From Marivita sp051859345 (GTDB taxonomy: Bacteria > Pseudomonadota > Alphaproteobacteria > Rhodobacterales > Rhodobacteraceae), in NCBI RefSeq assembly GCF_051859345.1, contig NZ_JBHYFV010000021.1, forward strand, positions 1 through 64,000: a DNA stretch of 64,000 bases. Reading direction: 5' to 3'. Positions 1-8,432 of the stretch are shown piece after piece (positions within the stretch are counted from its first letter, which is position 1; the number at the start of each line of letters is the position of its first letter). Both the position numbers and the translations under genes were made by a program. Below the pieces are notes generated by a model. That model was given only the letters and a program-made list of their open reading frames with translations. It was not told the DNA's origin and searched no databases.

Positions 1-66
1 GGCCCGCATGATGCGAATGGCAATTTCACCACGATTGGCGATGAGGATTTTCTGGAAATCGGGCAT
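1..66 (-). CDS. pyc: Pyruvate carboxylase-like biotin carboxylase, N-terminal 22 codons only
   Basis: The minus strand from an ATG at 66 reads MPDFQKILIANRGEIAIRIM and runs off the left edge. The block ILIANRGEIAIR is the start of the biotin-carboxylase ATP-grasp fold. The MPDFQ leader resembles alphaproteobacterial pyruvate carboxylase more than AccC or PccA, which usually begin MF-KILIANRGEIA. Pyruvate carboxylase makes oxaloacetate from pyruvate and bicarbonate. It lies 57 bp downstream of the lactate-dehydrogenase-like gene on the same strand, so co-transcription (lactate to pyruvate to oxaloacetate) is possible. Only the N-terminus is visible, so another biotin-dependent carboxylase is not excluded. 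Confidence 0.7.
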   Translation of the reverse strand, partial: MPDFQKILIANRGEIAIRIMRA

Positions 67-123
67 GACAGCGGTCCTGACGTGTTGACATTGCGCGGTG
101 CTTAGTAAGAATTCGTTACATTC

Positions 124-1305
124 TCAACCTGTCGAAATGGCGCGGGGCTCTGAGGTGGTTCCGTCAAACCATGCTTTGTCGCGCAATTCGGTCGGTTTCG
201 TGACCCCGAGTTGCCCCATATTCGCGGCCATGTCCTTTTGCAGAATCTCGACCAGATGGGTTGGACCGTCTGTATCCAGCGCCCCCAGCGCATAGTGCCA
301 CGCGCGGCCAAGCATGACGAAATCAGCCCCCAGCGCGATGGCGCGCAGGATATCCAGTCCGCCTTCGACACCACTGTCGAGGATCAGCGGCAGCGTCGTT
401 GCCTTGCGCATCTCGGGCAGAACTTCGATCGGGGCGGGGGACGCATCGAATTGCCGCCCGGCATGGTTGGACAGCCAGATCGCATCGACACCGGCCTGTT
501 CCAAACGGGGCGCATCGTCGGGGTTCAGCACACCCTTGACAAAGAACGTCCCGTCCCACGCATCGCGCAGCCAGGTCACATAGTCCCAATCCGGAGAGGT
601 GCGCAGCAGGTAGCCGGCGTGCTGGGTCGAACTCAGACCGGTCACCTTGCCCGCATAATCGTCGATCAACCGCATCCGGGGCATCCCCAGCGTCGCGGTG
701 CCCATCGCCCATGTCGGGCACATCGCGATCTGTGCCAGCAGCCGCGGCGTCAATTTCGGCGGCGTGGTCAGGCCGGACCGCACCTGCCGTTCGCGGCGCG
801 ACGGCACCGGCACATCGACGGTCAGGATCAGGGTCGAAAACCCCGCATCCTTGGCCCGCTTGAGCATATCGGTGCGGATGCCCTCGTCGCGCGGCGGGTA
901 CATCTGAAACCAGCCATTGCCGTTCAGATGGGGCGCGACGTCTTCGGGGGTCCGGGTGGCCACGGTCGAGATGCTGTAGGGAACGCCCGCCTTTGTGGCC
1001 GCCCGGGCCAGTTTGCGCTCTGCATCAGGCCAGATCAGGCCGGACATGCCGACCGGGCTGATGCCGAAGGGCAGGGGATAGTCGCGACCGCAGAGCGTTG
1101 TGCTCAGGTCCACCGGCAATTCGCCATGCAAAATCGAGGGCGAAAACAGAACCCGATCCAGTGCCGCGCGGTTGCGGTGAAGCGTGGCCTCTTTTCCGGT
1201 GGCGGAATCGAGGTATTCCCAGACGAATTTGGGAATGCGCCGCCGTGCACGCGCTTTAAGATCCTGAATGGCGGGGTATTTTGCGTGATGATCCATGGAC
1301 TGCAT
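124..1305 (-). CDS. lldD: FMN-dependent alpha-hydroxy-acid (L-lactate-type) dehydrogenase
   Basis: This 393-residue protein has the length and motifs of the FMN alpha-hydroxy-acid dehydrogenase family (LldD, glycolate oxidase, mandelate dehydrogenase). The family oxidises L-2-hydroxy acids to 2-keto acids and passes electrons to quinone or oxygen. The N-terminus shows the usual RRIPKFVWEYLDSATG block. The catalytic His-Arg motif is in SNHAGRQFD (about residue 279), followed by LILDSGVEGGLDILRAIALG, the phosphate-binding part of the TIM barrel. L-lactate is the likeliest substrate because a pyruvate carboxylase-like gene follows, but substrate cannot be read from the motifs. It is divergent from the uvrD-type helicase; the 142-bp gap carries tandem palindromes. 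A later ATG (MDHHAK) three codons in is an alternative start. Confidence 0.85.
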   Translation of the reverse strand: MQSMDHHAKYPAIQDLKARARRRIPKFVWEYLDSATGKEATLHRNRAALDRVLFSPSILHGELPVDLSTTLCGRDYPLPFGISPVGMSGLIWPDAERKLARAATKAGVPYSISTVATRTPEDVAPHLNGNGWFQMYPPRDEGIRTDMLKRAKDAGFSTLILTVDVPVPSRRERQVRSGLTTPPKLTPRLLAQIAMCPTWAMGTATLGMPRMRLIDDYAGKVTGLSSTQHAGYLLRTSPDWDYVTWLRDAWDGTFFVKGVLNPDDAPRLEQAGVDAIWLSNHAGRQFDASPAPIEVLPEMRKATTLPLILDSGVEGGLDILRAIALGADFVMLGRAWHYALGALDTDGPTHLVEILQKDMAANMGQLGVTKPTELRDKAWFDGTTSEPRAISTG

Positions 1306-1335
1306 TTGTGGTCAGAAGCCGGGAATTGTCCAGAA

Positions 1336-1381
1336 GCGGATTTTTCGAAAAATCCGACGATTTCCTTGCAAGGAAATCCGC
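1336..1381. repeat. Two adjacent perfect 20-bp palindromes
   Basis: Positions 1337-1356 read CGGATTTTTCGAAAAATCCG and 1359-1378 read GATTTCCTTGCAAGGAAATC. Both are perfect palindromes, 2 bp apart. In addition GCGGATTT (1336-1343) and AAATCCGC (1374-1381) are exact reverse complements, so the whole segment can form either two small hairpins or one larger cruciform. It sits between divergent genes, so it is not a conventional terminator. The tandem hairpins at 42891-42934 have the same architecture. Confidence 0.8.
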
Positions 1382-1447
1382 CCGTGGCGATGTGAACATT
1401 ATCAGAACATCTTTATCTCTGGTGGATGCGGCGCTATCCTGCCGGAC

Positions 1448-3892
1448 ATGAGCAGTTTCGATGAAATGGAGGCGTTCGAAAACGCCTCTCTCTCCGCCCG
1501 CGCCATGGCTGCGCGCCCGCAGCCCTATCTGGACGATCTCAACCCGGCGCAGCGCCAGGCGGTCGAGACGCTGGATGGCCCTGTCCTGATGCTGGCCGGG
1601 GCCGGCACCGGCAAGACCAAGGCGCTGACCACCCGGATCGTTCATTTGCTGAACACCGGACGGGCGCGACCGAATGAAATCCTCGCCGTGACCTTCACCA
1701 ACAAGGCCGCGCGCGAGATGAAGGAACGGGTGGGGCGGCTTTTGGGCCAGACCGTCGAAGGCATGCCGTGGCTTGGCACCTTCCATTCGATCTGTGTGAA
1801 ACTGCTGCGCCGACACGCCGAACTGGTGGGGCTCAAGTCGAACTTCACGATTCTGGACACCGACGATCAGCTTCGACTTTTGAAACAGCTGGTCCGGGCC
1901 GAGGGGATTGATGACAAACGCTGGCCTGCACGGCAACTGGCGGGCATCATCGACGGTTGGAAAAACCGCGCGATCACGCCGGACAGGGTGCCTGTCGCCG
2001 ACGCCGGGGCGTATAACCACAAAGGCCCAAAACTCTACGCGCTCTACCAGGCGCGGCTGAAGGAACTGAACGCCACCGATTTCGGCGATCTGCTGTTGCA
2101 TGTCGTCACGATCTTTCAGGCGCATCCCGATGTGCTGAACCAGTACCAACGCTGGTTCAAATACATCCTCGTGGACGAATATCAGGACACGAACGTGGCG
2201 CAGTACCTGTGGCTGCGGCTGCTGGCGTCGGGTCACAAGAACATCTGTTGCGTGGGTGATGACGACCAGTCGATCTATGGCTGGCGCGGTGCCGAGGTGG
2301 GCAACATCCTGCGGTTCGAAAAGGATTTCGAGGGCGCGCATGTGGTGCGGCTTGAACAGAACTACCGGTCGACGCCGCATATCCTTGCCGCCGCATCCGG
2401 TGTGATCGCGGGCAATCAGGGGCGTCTGGGCAAGACGCTCTGGACCGATGCAGAGGAGGGTGAGAAACTCCGCCTGATTGGCCATTGGGATGGGGAAGAA
2501 GAGGCCCGCTGGATCGGCGAAGAGGTCGAGGCGATGCAGCGCGGCACACGCGGGATGCGTCCTGTGTCGCTGGACGACATGGCCATTCTTGTCCGCGCCT
2601 CGCACCAGATGCGCGCCTTCGAGGACCGTTTCCTGACCATCGGTCTGCCCTACCGCGTCATCGGTGGGCCGCGCTTTTATGAACGCATGGAGATCCGCGA
2701 CGCGATGGCCTATTTCCGGGTCGTCACAAGCCCGGACGACGATCTGGCGTTTGAGCGCATCGTCAACACCCCCAAGCGGGGCCTGGGCGACAAGGCGCAG
2801 CAGACCATCCAGACCGTCGCGCGGGCCAATGGCGTGTCCTTGGTCGAAGGGGCGCGGCTGGCGGTCGAACAGGGGATGATCAAGGGCAAGGGCGGGTCCG
2901 AACTGGGCCAGCTTGTGCGCGATCTGGACCGTTGGGGCGGGATGACGCGTGGCCGTGCAATCATTGAGGACACTGATGACGTGCTGGACGATGGATCTTC
3001 TGAAGTAAATCGCGTCAGCTTCGCGGAACCCGAGGTATCCCATGTCGATCTCGCGCAAATCGTACTGGACGAATCCGGCTACACCACCATGTGGCAGAAC
3101 GACAAGACCCCCGAGGCGCCGGGGCGGCTCGAGAACCTCAAGGAACTGGTCAAGGCACTGGAAGAATTCGACAATCTGCAAGGGTTTCTTGAGCATGTCA
3201 GCCTGATCATGGACAATGACAAGGGCGGCGATGGCGAGAAAGTGTCGATCATGACGCTGCACGCCGCGAAGGGGCTGGAATTTCCCGCCGTCTTTTTGCC
3301 GGGTTGGGAAGACGGCCTTTTCCCGTCGCAGCGCAGCATGGACGAATCCGGCCTGAAGGGTCTGGAAGAGGAACGCCGCCTTGCCTATGTCGGCATCACG
3401 CGGGCCGAGGAGATCTGCACGATTTCCTTTGCCGCCAACCGTCGGGTGTTCGGACAGTGGCAATCAGCGCTGCCGTCGCGGTTTATCGACGAACTGCCGG
3501 AAGAGCATGTGGATGTCCTGACCCCGCCGGGCCTGTACGGCGGCGGCTATGGCGCGGCCGGGATGGCATCCCCGGTGACGCAGACAAGGGCCGGGTCGGA
3601 TCTTTACGAAAAAGCGGCCAGCGCCAATGTCTACAATTCTCCGGGCTGGAAACGCCTGCAGGCCCGGTCCGCACAGCGCCCGGTCAGCCAACCGTCCGAA
3701 TCGCGCAACACGGTCATCGACGCCACCGCGATTTCATCCTACGCGCTTGGCGAACGGGTGTTTCACCAGAAATTCGGCTATGGCGCGGTCATAGGCATCG
3801 AAGGCGACAAGCTCGAGATTGAATTCGACAAGGCCGGGACCAAAAAGGTGGTGGCCCGGTTTATCTGTGCTGCCGATGACATCCCGTTCTGA
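1448..3892 (+). CDS. uvrD: UvrD/PcrA-family superfamily 1 DNA helicase
   Basis: This 814-residue 3'-5' helicase probably acts in nucleotide-excision and mismatch repair. Visible motifs in order are the Q motif LNPAQRQAVE, Walker A GAGTGKTKALTTRI, VTFTNKAAREMKERV, motif II DEYQDTN, motif III GDDDQSIYGWRGA, LEQNYRS, and the late motifs VSIMTLHAAKGLEFPAVFLPG and EEERRLAYVGITRA. The C-terminus ends in a Tudor-like VFHQKFGYGAVIGIEGDKLEI segment, as in PcrA/UvrD. The ATG at 1448 gives the expected N-terminus; an upstream in-frame ATG at 1295 would run into lldD and adds no conserved sequence. Around residues 505-531 there is an acidic stretch (DTDDVLDDGSSEVNR...) between GGMTRGRA and SHVDLAQIVLDESGYT. 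It looks like an insertion relative to the family form I know. Confidence 0.93.
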   Translation: MSSFDEMEAFENASLSARAMAARPQPYLDDLNPAQRQAVETLDGPVLMLAGAGTGKTKALTTRIVHLLNTGRARPNEILAVTFTNKAAREMKERVGRLLGQTVEGMPWLGTFHSICVKLLRRHAELVGLKSNFTILDTDDQLRLLKQLVRAEGIDDKRWPARQLAGIIDGWKNRAITPDRVPVADAGAYNHKGPKLYALYQARLKELNATDFGDLLLHVVTIFQAHPDVLNQYQRWFKYILVDEYQDTNVAQYLWLRLLASGHKNICCVGDDDQSIYGWRGAEVGNILRFEKDFEGAHVVRLEQNYRSTPHILAAASGVIAGNQGRLGKTLWTDAEEGEKLRLIGHWDGEEEARWIGEEVEAMQRGTRGMRPVSLDDMAILVRASHQMRAFEDRFLTIGLPYRVIGGPRFYERMEIRDAMAYFRVVTSPDDDLAFERIVNTPKRGLGDKAQQTIQTVARANGVSLVEGARLAVEQGMIKGKGGSELGQLVRDLDRWGGMTRGRAIIEDTDDVLDDGSSEVNRVSFAEPEVSHVDLAQIVLDESGYTTMWQNDKTPEAPGRLENLKELVKALEEFDNLQGFLEHVSLIMDNDKGGDGEKVSIMTLHAAKGLEFPAVFLPGWEDGLFPSQRSMDESGLKGLEEERRLAYVGITRAEEICTISFAANRRVFGQWQSALPSRFIDELPEEHVDVLTPPGLYGGGYGAAGMASPVTQTRAGSDLYEKAASANVYNSPGWKRLQARSAQRPVSQPSESRNTVIDATAISSYALGERVFHQKFGYGAVIGIEGDKLEIEFDKAGTKKVVARFICAADDIPF

Positions 3893-4007
3893 CGCATTTC
3901 GAGTTCACGTCTAGATACCCCGGGCGGCTTTTGACACTGCTGTAAAGACGCGAGCCTCGTCCGGCGACACCGGGCTTTGTGTGCGTGACTTTCGCTATTT
4001 TCGCAGT

Positions 4008-5255
4008 CTACCCGCGTGTGGCGACCGACGACTGGTAGCTGTCCAGATCAGAGATCAGCGGCGCACCGGCTGGCACATCCATGCGGGTGCAGAATTCGGC
4101 CCAGACCGCGCCAAAGGGCAGATCCTTGATCTCTTCCGTCAGCACGAAGCGGGTGGTGAAATCGAGGGATTGTTCGGCGGTCAGCAACCGGTCGCGGGGC
4201 ATCAACAGGGCGCGCAACAGCGCCTTTTGCATGTTGCGCACGCCGATCACCCAAGCAGCGGTCCGGCTGATCGTGGCGTCGAAGAAATCAAGCCCGATAT
4301 GGGTCCGGTCCAGCAAATCCGAGAAAACCAGTTCCTGCGCCATCTGTTGAATGTCGTCGTTGAGCAGGATCACATGGTCGCTGTCCCACCGCATGGGACG
4401 CGAGACATGCAGCAGGATCTGATCGACTGACAAAGAGACCGCCGAGAGCTTGTCTGCGATGTTTTCGGTCGGGTGGAAATGGCCCATGTCGAGGCAGAGG
4501 ACAGTGCCTTTGCGGATGGCATAGCCCATATAGAATTCGTGACTTCCGACCGTGCAGGCCTCGACCCCAATGCCGAACAGCTTGGATTCCACCGCGTCCA
4601 GCATGTGAGCGGGATCAAGCGGCGTGGCAAGCATCGTGTCAAGTGAGGTTTCAAGCCGGAGGCGCGCGGACATGCGATCCACGGGTGTGTCCTTGTAGCC
4701 ATCCGGCACCCAGATGTTGTTGACTGCGGGTGACCCCAGCGCACGGCCCATCTCGGCGGCGATCTCGCGACAGCGGCGGCCATGTTCGATCCAGAATTCG
4801 CGGATTCCCTGATCAGGATGGCTCAGGGTCAGGTTGTCGTCGGCCTTGGCATGGGCAAAGAAAGTCGGGTTGAAATCAAGCCCCAACCCTTGATCCCTGG
4901 CCCAATCCACCCAAGGGGCAAAGTGCCGGAATTCAATTTCGTCCCGGTTCGGTGTTTCATCCGTGTCAAGGTAACAGGCATGCAGGTTGAGGCGGTGTTT
5001 TCCCGGGATTCTGGAATAGGCGAATTCCAGATCCGCGCGCAGTTCATCGGGTGTGCGGGCGCGACCGGGGTGATTGCCGGTGGCCTGAATGCCGCCACCT
5101 GACGATCCGGACTTCTTCTCGAAGCCGACAACGTCGTCACCTTGCCAGCAATGCACCGAAATCGGAATGCCGGACAGGCGTTTGATCGCCGCTTCGGTGT
5201 CGCTGCCCCATTCCGCGAAGACCTCGCGCGCAGCATCGTAGGATGTGGTGGTCAT
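4008..5255 (-). CDS. rhaI: L-rhamnose isomerase (RhaI type)
   Basis: This is a 415-residue TIM-barrel sugar isomerase of the RhaI group (Pseudomonas stutzeri/rhizobial type). It converts L-rhamnose to L-rhamnulose in the cytoplasm. Metal-ligand-like segments are visible: KHRLNLHACYLD, GLGLDFNPTFFAH, NNIWVPDGYKDTPVDR, KLFGIGVEACTVGSHEFYMG and CLDMGHFHPTENIADKL. The ATG at 5255 (MTTTSYDAARE) is preceded by GGGGAGAGA. The reading frame stays open upstream to 5777, but that part overlaps rhaD and looks like its shadow. The gene follows rhaD by 38 bp on the same strand, the rhaDI order of Rhizobium leguminosarum. It converges with uvrD across 115 bp in which I see no clear terminator. Confidence 0.93.
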   Translation of the reverse strand: MTTTSYDAAREVFAEWGSDTEAAIKRLSGIPISVHCWQGDDVVGFEKKSGSSGGGIQATGNHPGRARTPDELRADLEFAYSRIPGKHRLNLHACYLDTDETPNRDEIEFRHFAPWVDWARDQGLGLDFNPTFFAHAKADDNLTLSHPDQGIREFWIEHGRRCREIAAEMGRALGSPAVNNIWVPDGYKDTPVDRMSARLRLETSLDTMLATPLDPAHMLDAVESKLFGIGVEACTVGSHEFYMGYAIRKGTVLCLDMGHFHPTENIADKLSAVSLSVDQILLHVSRPMRWDSDHVILLNDDIQQMAQELVFSDLLDRTHIGLDFFDATISRTAAWVIGVRNMQKALLRALLMPRDRLLTAEQSLDFTTRFVLTEEIKDLPFGAVWAEFCTRMDVPAGAPLISDLDSYQSSVATRG

Positions 5256-5293
5256 GGTCTCTCTCCCCTTTGGCGATGGCCGAACGGCCCGGA

Positions 5294-7396
5294 TCAGCGG
5301 GTGAAGGCTTCCTTGTTGCCCGCATCCACGTTCACGATGTTGCCGGTCGATTTGGCCGACAGATCCGCGGCAAAGAAATAGGCCGCTTCGGCGATGTCCT
5401 CTGGCAGGACCGACCGTTTGAGCAAGGACCGGTTGCGGTACATCTCTTCCAGACCATCCTTGTCGGTCTTGTAGGTATCGGCGCGCTGTTCCAGCCATTC
5501 GCCTTCCCAGATCTTCGATCCGCGCAACACGGCATCGGGATTGACGACGTTTACACGAATACCGGCCTCGGCCCCTTCCAGCGCCAGACAGCGGGCAAGA
5601 TGGATTTCCGACGCTTTTGCCGTGCAATAGGCGGCGGCGTTCGGGCTTGCGGCAAGACCGTTCTTGGAGGCGACGAATACCACCGATCCGCCAAGCCCCT
5701 GAACTCGCAGCATCTTGAACGCTTCGCGGGAAACAAGGAAATATCCGGTGGACAGGATGTCCATGTTCTTGTTCCAAAGCGCCAGCGACGTGTCTTCGAT
5801 CGGAGCAGACGAGGCGATACCGGCATTCGACACAAGGATGTCGATGCCGCCGAATTCCACCGCGATCTCGTCATAGGCGCGCGCCACCGCATCTTCGTCG
5901 GTCACGTTCATGGTGACGGTGCGCACCACATCGGTGCCAAAGCGTTGGGCCAGCGTGTCGGATGTCGCCTTGAGATTGTCCTCGCTGATATCGGCCAGCA
6001 TCACGCAAGCACCTTCCGAAAGGTATTTTTCTGCCGTTGCGCTGCCGATCCCACCAGCCCCGCCGGTGACAAGCGCAACGCGCCCGGCAAGGCTTTTGGG
6101 TTTGGGCATCCGCTGAAGCTTGGCCTCTTCCAGAAGCCAGTATTCGATGTCGAACGCCTCTTGTTCGGGCAGGCCGACATAGTCGGACACCGCCGATGCG
6201 CCGCGCATCACGTTGATGGCGTTGACGTAAAATTCGCCGGAAATGCGGGCGGTCGCCTTGTCCTTGGCAAAGGTCAACATCCCGACGCCGGGCACGAGGT
6301 AGACCACCGCATTGGGGTCGCGCAGGGGTGGGGAGTCGGCGTGTTTGCAGCGGTTGTAATAGGCCGCATAGTCATCGCGATAGGCGGCGATCTGGTCGGG
6401 CAGGCCGTTCAGAACCGCGTCGATATTCTGCTGTTCCGGATCGAACGCGACCACCAGCGGACGGATCTTGGTGCGCAGGAAATGGTCCGGGCAGGACGTG
6501 CCAAGCGCCGCCAGAGGCTCCATGTCTTTCGAGTTCACAAATTCCAGAACCGCTGGAGAGTCGTTGAAATGGCCGACCATGTGCTGGTTGCCCGAAACAA
6601 AACCCCGGATCACCGGCATCAGGCGCGCGGCGACGGTGCGGCGCTGATCCCGGTCCAGGCTTTGGTGAACCGCGCCGCCAAAGGCGGGCTTGCCAGCGGT
6701 CTGTTCGTCCAGCCATTTCGTGGCGACGTTGATCACGTCGATGGTCTTGTCGTAACAGTCCCTGGCGGTGTCGGCCCAGGTAAAAAGCCCATGGCTTTCC
6801 AGCACCACACCATCCGCGTCCGGGTTTTCCAGGCAGAACTTTTCCAGCCACAGACCCAGCTCATAACCGGGCTTTTTCCACGGCAGCCAGCCGATCCGGT
6901 TGCCGAAGACTTCCTGCGTCAACGCGCGCGAATTCTTCGAGGCGGCAATCGCGATGATCGCGTCGGCATGGACGTGATCGACATGTTTGCGGGGCACATA
7001 GGCGTGCAGAGGGGTGTCGATAGAAGCGGCACGCGGGTTTAGCCGAAAGGTGCAATGCGGCAGGTAGGCGACCATTTCGTCTTCGTGTTCGACTCCGCGA
7101 TAGAGACCTTTCAGCGCTTCCAGCTTGTCCATGTAGAGGGTCGCAAAGCCGTCCATCTTGATCGAACCGATGTCGCCACCCGATCCCTTGACCCAGAGAA
7201 CCTCGACATCCTTGCCGGTGAGCGGATCCTTTTCCATGACCTTGGCCGAGGTGTTGCCCCCGCCAAAATTCGTCACCCGCTTGTCGGAACCCAGGATGTT
7301 GGACCGGTAAAGCAGCAATTCCGATTCGGTCTTGCCATGCGCTTCGGCATCGTCCCAGCGGTTCTCAAGAAGCTGATTTGTGGCGGTTTTCGACAT
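5294..7396 (-). CDS. rhaD: Bifunctional rhamnulose-1-phosphate aldolase / short-chain dehydrogenase
   Basis: This 700-residue fusion enzyme has an N-terminal class II aldolase half (about residues 20-400). It includes NFGGGNTSAKV, WVKGSGGDIGSI and the zinc-site histidines in HVDHVHADAIIAIAAS and ESHGLFTWA. A C-terminal SDR half begins near residue 435 with LVTGGAGGIGSATAEKYL, then NAG and the YCTAK catalytic pair. In this family the aldolase cleaves L-rhamnulose-1-phosphate to DHAP and L-lactaldehyde, and the dehydrogenase half oxidises lactaldehyde. The start at 7396 (MSKTATNQLL) follows a strong GGGAGGG ribosome site. An upstream in-frame ATG at 7486 would place translation inside the operator region. 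It is first in the rhaDI operon, divergent from rhaR. Confidence 0.94.
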   Translation of the reverse strand: MSKTATNQLLENRWDDAEAHGKTESELLLYRSNILGSDKRVTNFGGGNTSAKVMEKDPLTGKDVEVLWVKGSGGDIGSIKMDGFATLYMDKLEALKGLYRGVEHEDEMVAYLPHCTFRLNPRAASIDTPLHAYVPRKHVDHVHADAIIAIAASKNSRALTQEVFGNRIGWLPWKKPGYELGLWLEKFCLENPDADGVVLESHGLFTWADTARDCYDKTIDVINVATKWLDEQTAGKPAFGGAVHQSLDRDQRRTVAARLMPVIRGFVSGNQHMVGHFNDSPAVLEFVNSKDMEPLAALGTSCPDHFLRTKIRPLVVAFDPEQQNIDAVLNGLPDQIAAYRDDYAAYYNRCKHADSPPLRDPNAVVYLVPGVGMLTFAKDKATARISGEFYVNAINVMRGASAVSDYVGLPEQEAFDIEYWLLEEAKLQRMPKPKSLAGRVALVTGGAGGIGSATAEKYLSEGACVMLADISEDNLKATSDTLAQRFGTDVVRTVTMNVTDEDAVARAYDEIAVEFGGIDILVSNAGIASSAPIEDTSLALWNKNMDILSTGYFLVSREAFKMLRVQGLGGSVVFVASKNGLAASPNAAAYCTAKASEIHLARCLALEGAEAGIRVNVVNPDAVLRGSKIWEGEWLEQRADTYKTDKDGLEEMYRNRSLLKRSVLPEDIAEAAYFFAADLSAKSTGNIVNVDAGNKEAFTR

Positions 7397-7476
7397 TTGA
7401 CCCTCCCATGTGGCGCAATGCGCCCGCGAAGAACGCGTGATGTTTTGCGATTTAGATAGCGTCGTGACGGAAAGCC

Positions 7477-7548
7477 TGTCAATCACTTACAATCAAAATC
7501 AATCATGAAAGATAGTAAATGATCCGAAATGATCGTTAATGATTGACA
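7477..7548. promoter_or_regulatory. Symmetric multi-site operator in the divergent rhaD/rhaR promoter
   Basis: A 9-bp inverted repeat, TGTCAATCA (7477-7485) and TGATTGACA (7540-7548), encloses an AT-rich core. Inside it AATCA starts at 7481, 7491 and 7501, exactly 10 bp apart. The mirror motif TGATC/TGATC/TGATT starts at 7520, 7530 and 7540, again 10 bp apart. All three pairs share the same symmetry centre (7512/7513). Helically phased direct repeats are typical of DeoR-family operators, and the DeoR-type RhaR is encoded next door. The inference is that RhaR binds here and controls both rhaDI and rhaRSTPQUK. Confidence 0.75.
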
Positions 7549-7590
7549 CAACGCGCGAATCCTCACAATGTTTGGAACAGGGAGGACGGA

Positions 7591-8394
7591 ATGCACGAAA
7601 AAGAACGCCATAGGATCATTCTGTCCGCAGTTCAGGACCGGCCGGTCGTGACCGTGGTGGATCTGTGCAATCTGACCGACGCCTCAGAGGCGACGATCCG
7701 TCGTGACATCGCTGCGCTTCACATGCAGAAAAAGCTGCGCCGTGTTCGTGGTGGCGCCGAAGCGATCAGCCCGCCGCAATTCGTCGGACTGGCGGGGCGC
7801 CCTTATGCAATCAATCAGGCGCGCCACATCCGCGAGAAGCAGGCCATTGCCCGCGCCGCCGTCGACCTGTGCGAGGATGGCGATGCGATCATCATCAACG
7901 GCGGCACCACGACGTTCCAGATGGTGCATCCGCTGGCGACCCGTCGGTGCCAGGTGTTCACCAATTCCTTTCCCATCGCGGAACATCTGCTGAAGCATTC
8001 CAAGAACACGATCATGTTGTCTGGCGGGGTGATCTACCGCGAACAAAACATCATCCTGTCACCTTTCGACAATGACGTGACACGCAACTTCTATGCCCGG
8101 CGGGTGTTCATGGGGGCGCAGGGGCTGGGGCCGCTGGGTCTGATGGAAGCCGATCCGCTGATCATTCAGGCCGAACAGAAGCTGATCGGACAGGCAGACG
8201 AAATGGTCGTGCTTGTCGACAGCTCCAAGTTTTCAAGCCGGTCCAGCCTGGTGCTTTGCCCGCTTGACCGCATCGACACGGTGATCACCGATGAGGGGAT
8301 CCCGGACAAGGCCGCCGCCATGCTTGAAGCGGCCAGTGTTAACCTGATCGTCGCCACAACCGGCGTCGCTCAGCAAGAGGGCAAGCCAGCCTGA
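7591..8394 (+). CDS. rhaR: DeoR-family transcriptional regulator of rhamnose use
   Basis: This 267-residue regulator has an N-terminal DeoR helix-turn-helix (RHRIILSAVQDRPVVTVVDL followed by LTDASEATIRRDIAALH). A C-terminal sugar-phosphate sensor domain includes DGDAIIINGGTTTFQMV and the LVDSSKF segment near the end. The ATG at 7591 (MHEKERHR) has GGGAGGAC just upstream; the in-frame ATG at 7543 overlaps the operator and lacks such a site. In the R. leguminosarum rha locus the gene in this position is the negative regulator RhaR. It is first in the rightward rha operon, 38 bp before rhaS, so it probably regulates itself and the divergent rhaD. Confidence 0.9.
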   Translation: MHEKERHRIILSAVQDRPVVTVVDLCNLTDASEATIRRDIAALHMQKKLRRVRGGAEAISPPQFVGLAGRPYAINQARHIREKQAIARAAVDLCEDGDAIIINGGTTTFQMVHPLATRRCQVFTNSFPIAEHLLKHSKNTIMLSGGVIYREQNIILSPFDNDVTRNFYARRVFMGAQGLGPLGLMEADPLIIQAEQKLIGQADEMVVLVDSSKFSSRSSLVLCPLDRIDTVITDEGIPDKAAAMLEAASVNLIVATTGVAQQEGKPA

Positions 8395-8432
8395 CAACCG
8401 GCCCACAACCAAACTCAAGGGAGAAACCAACC

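Noticed and set aside
1256..3463. 735-codon minus-strand open frame opposite uvrD
   Set aside because: It lies entirely within the uvrD region, has no recognisable motif and mirrors the high-GC codon bias of the real gene.
5243..7042. 599-codon plus-strand open frame opposite rhaD
   Set aside because: Antisense shadow of a clear aldolase/dehydrogenase; composition is His/Arg/Gly rich as expected for a shadow.
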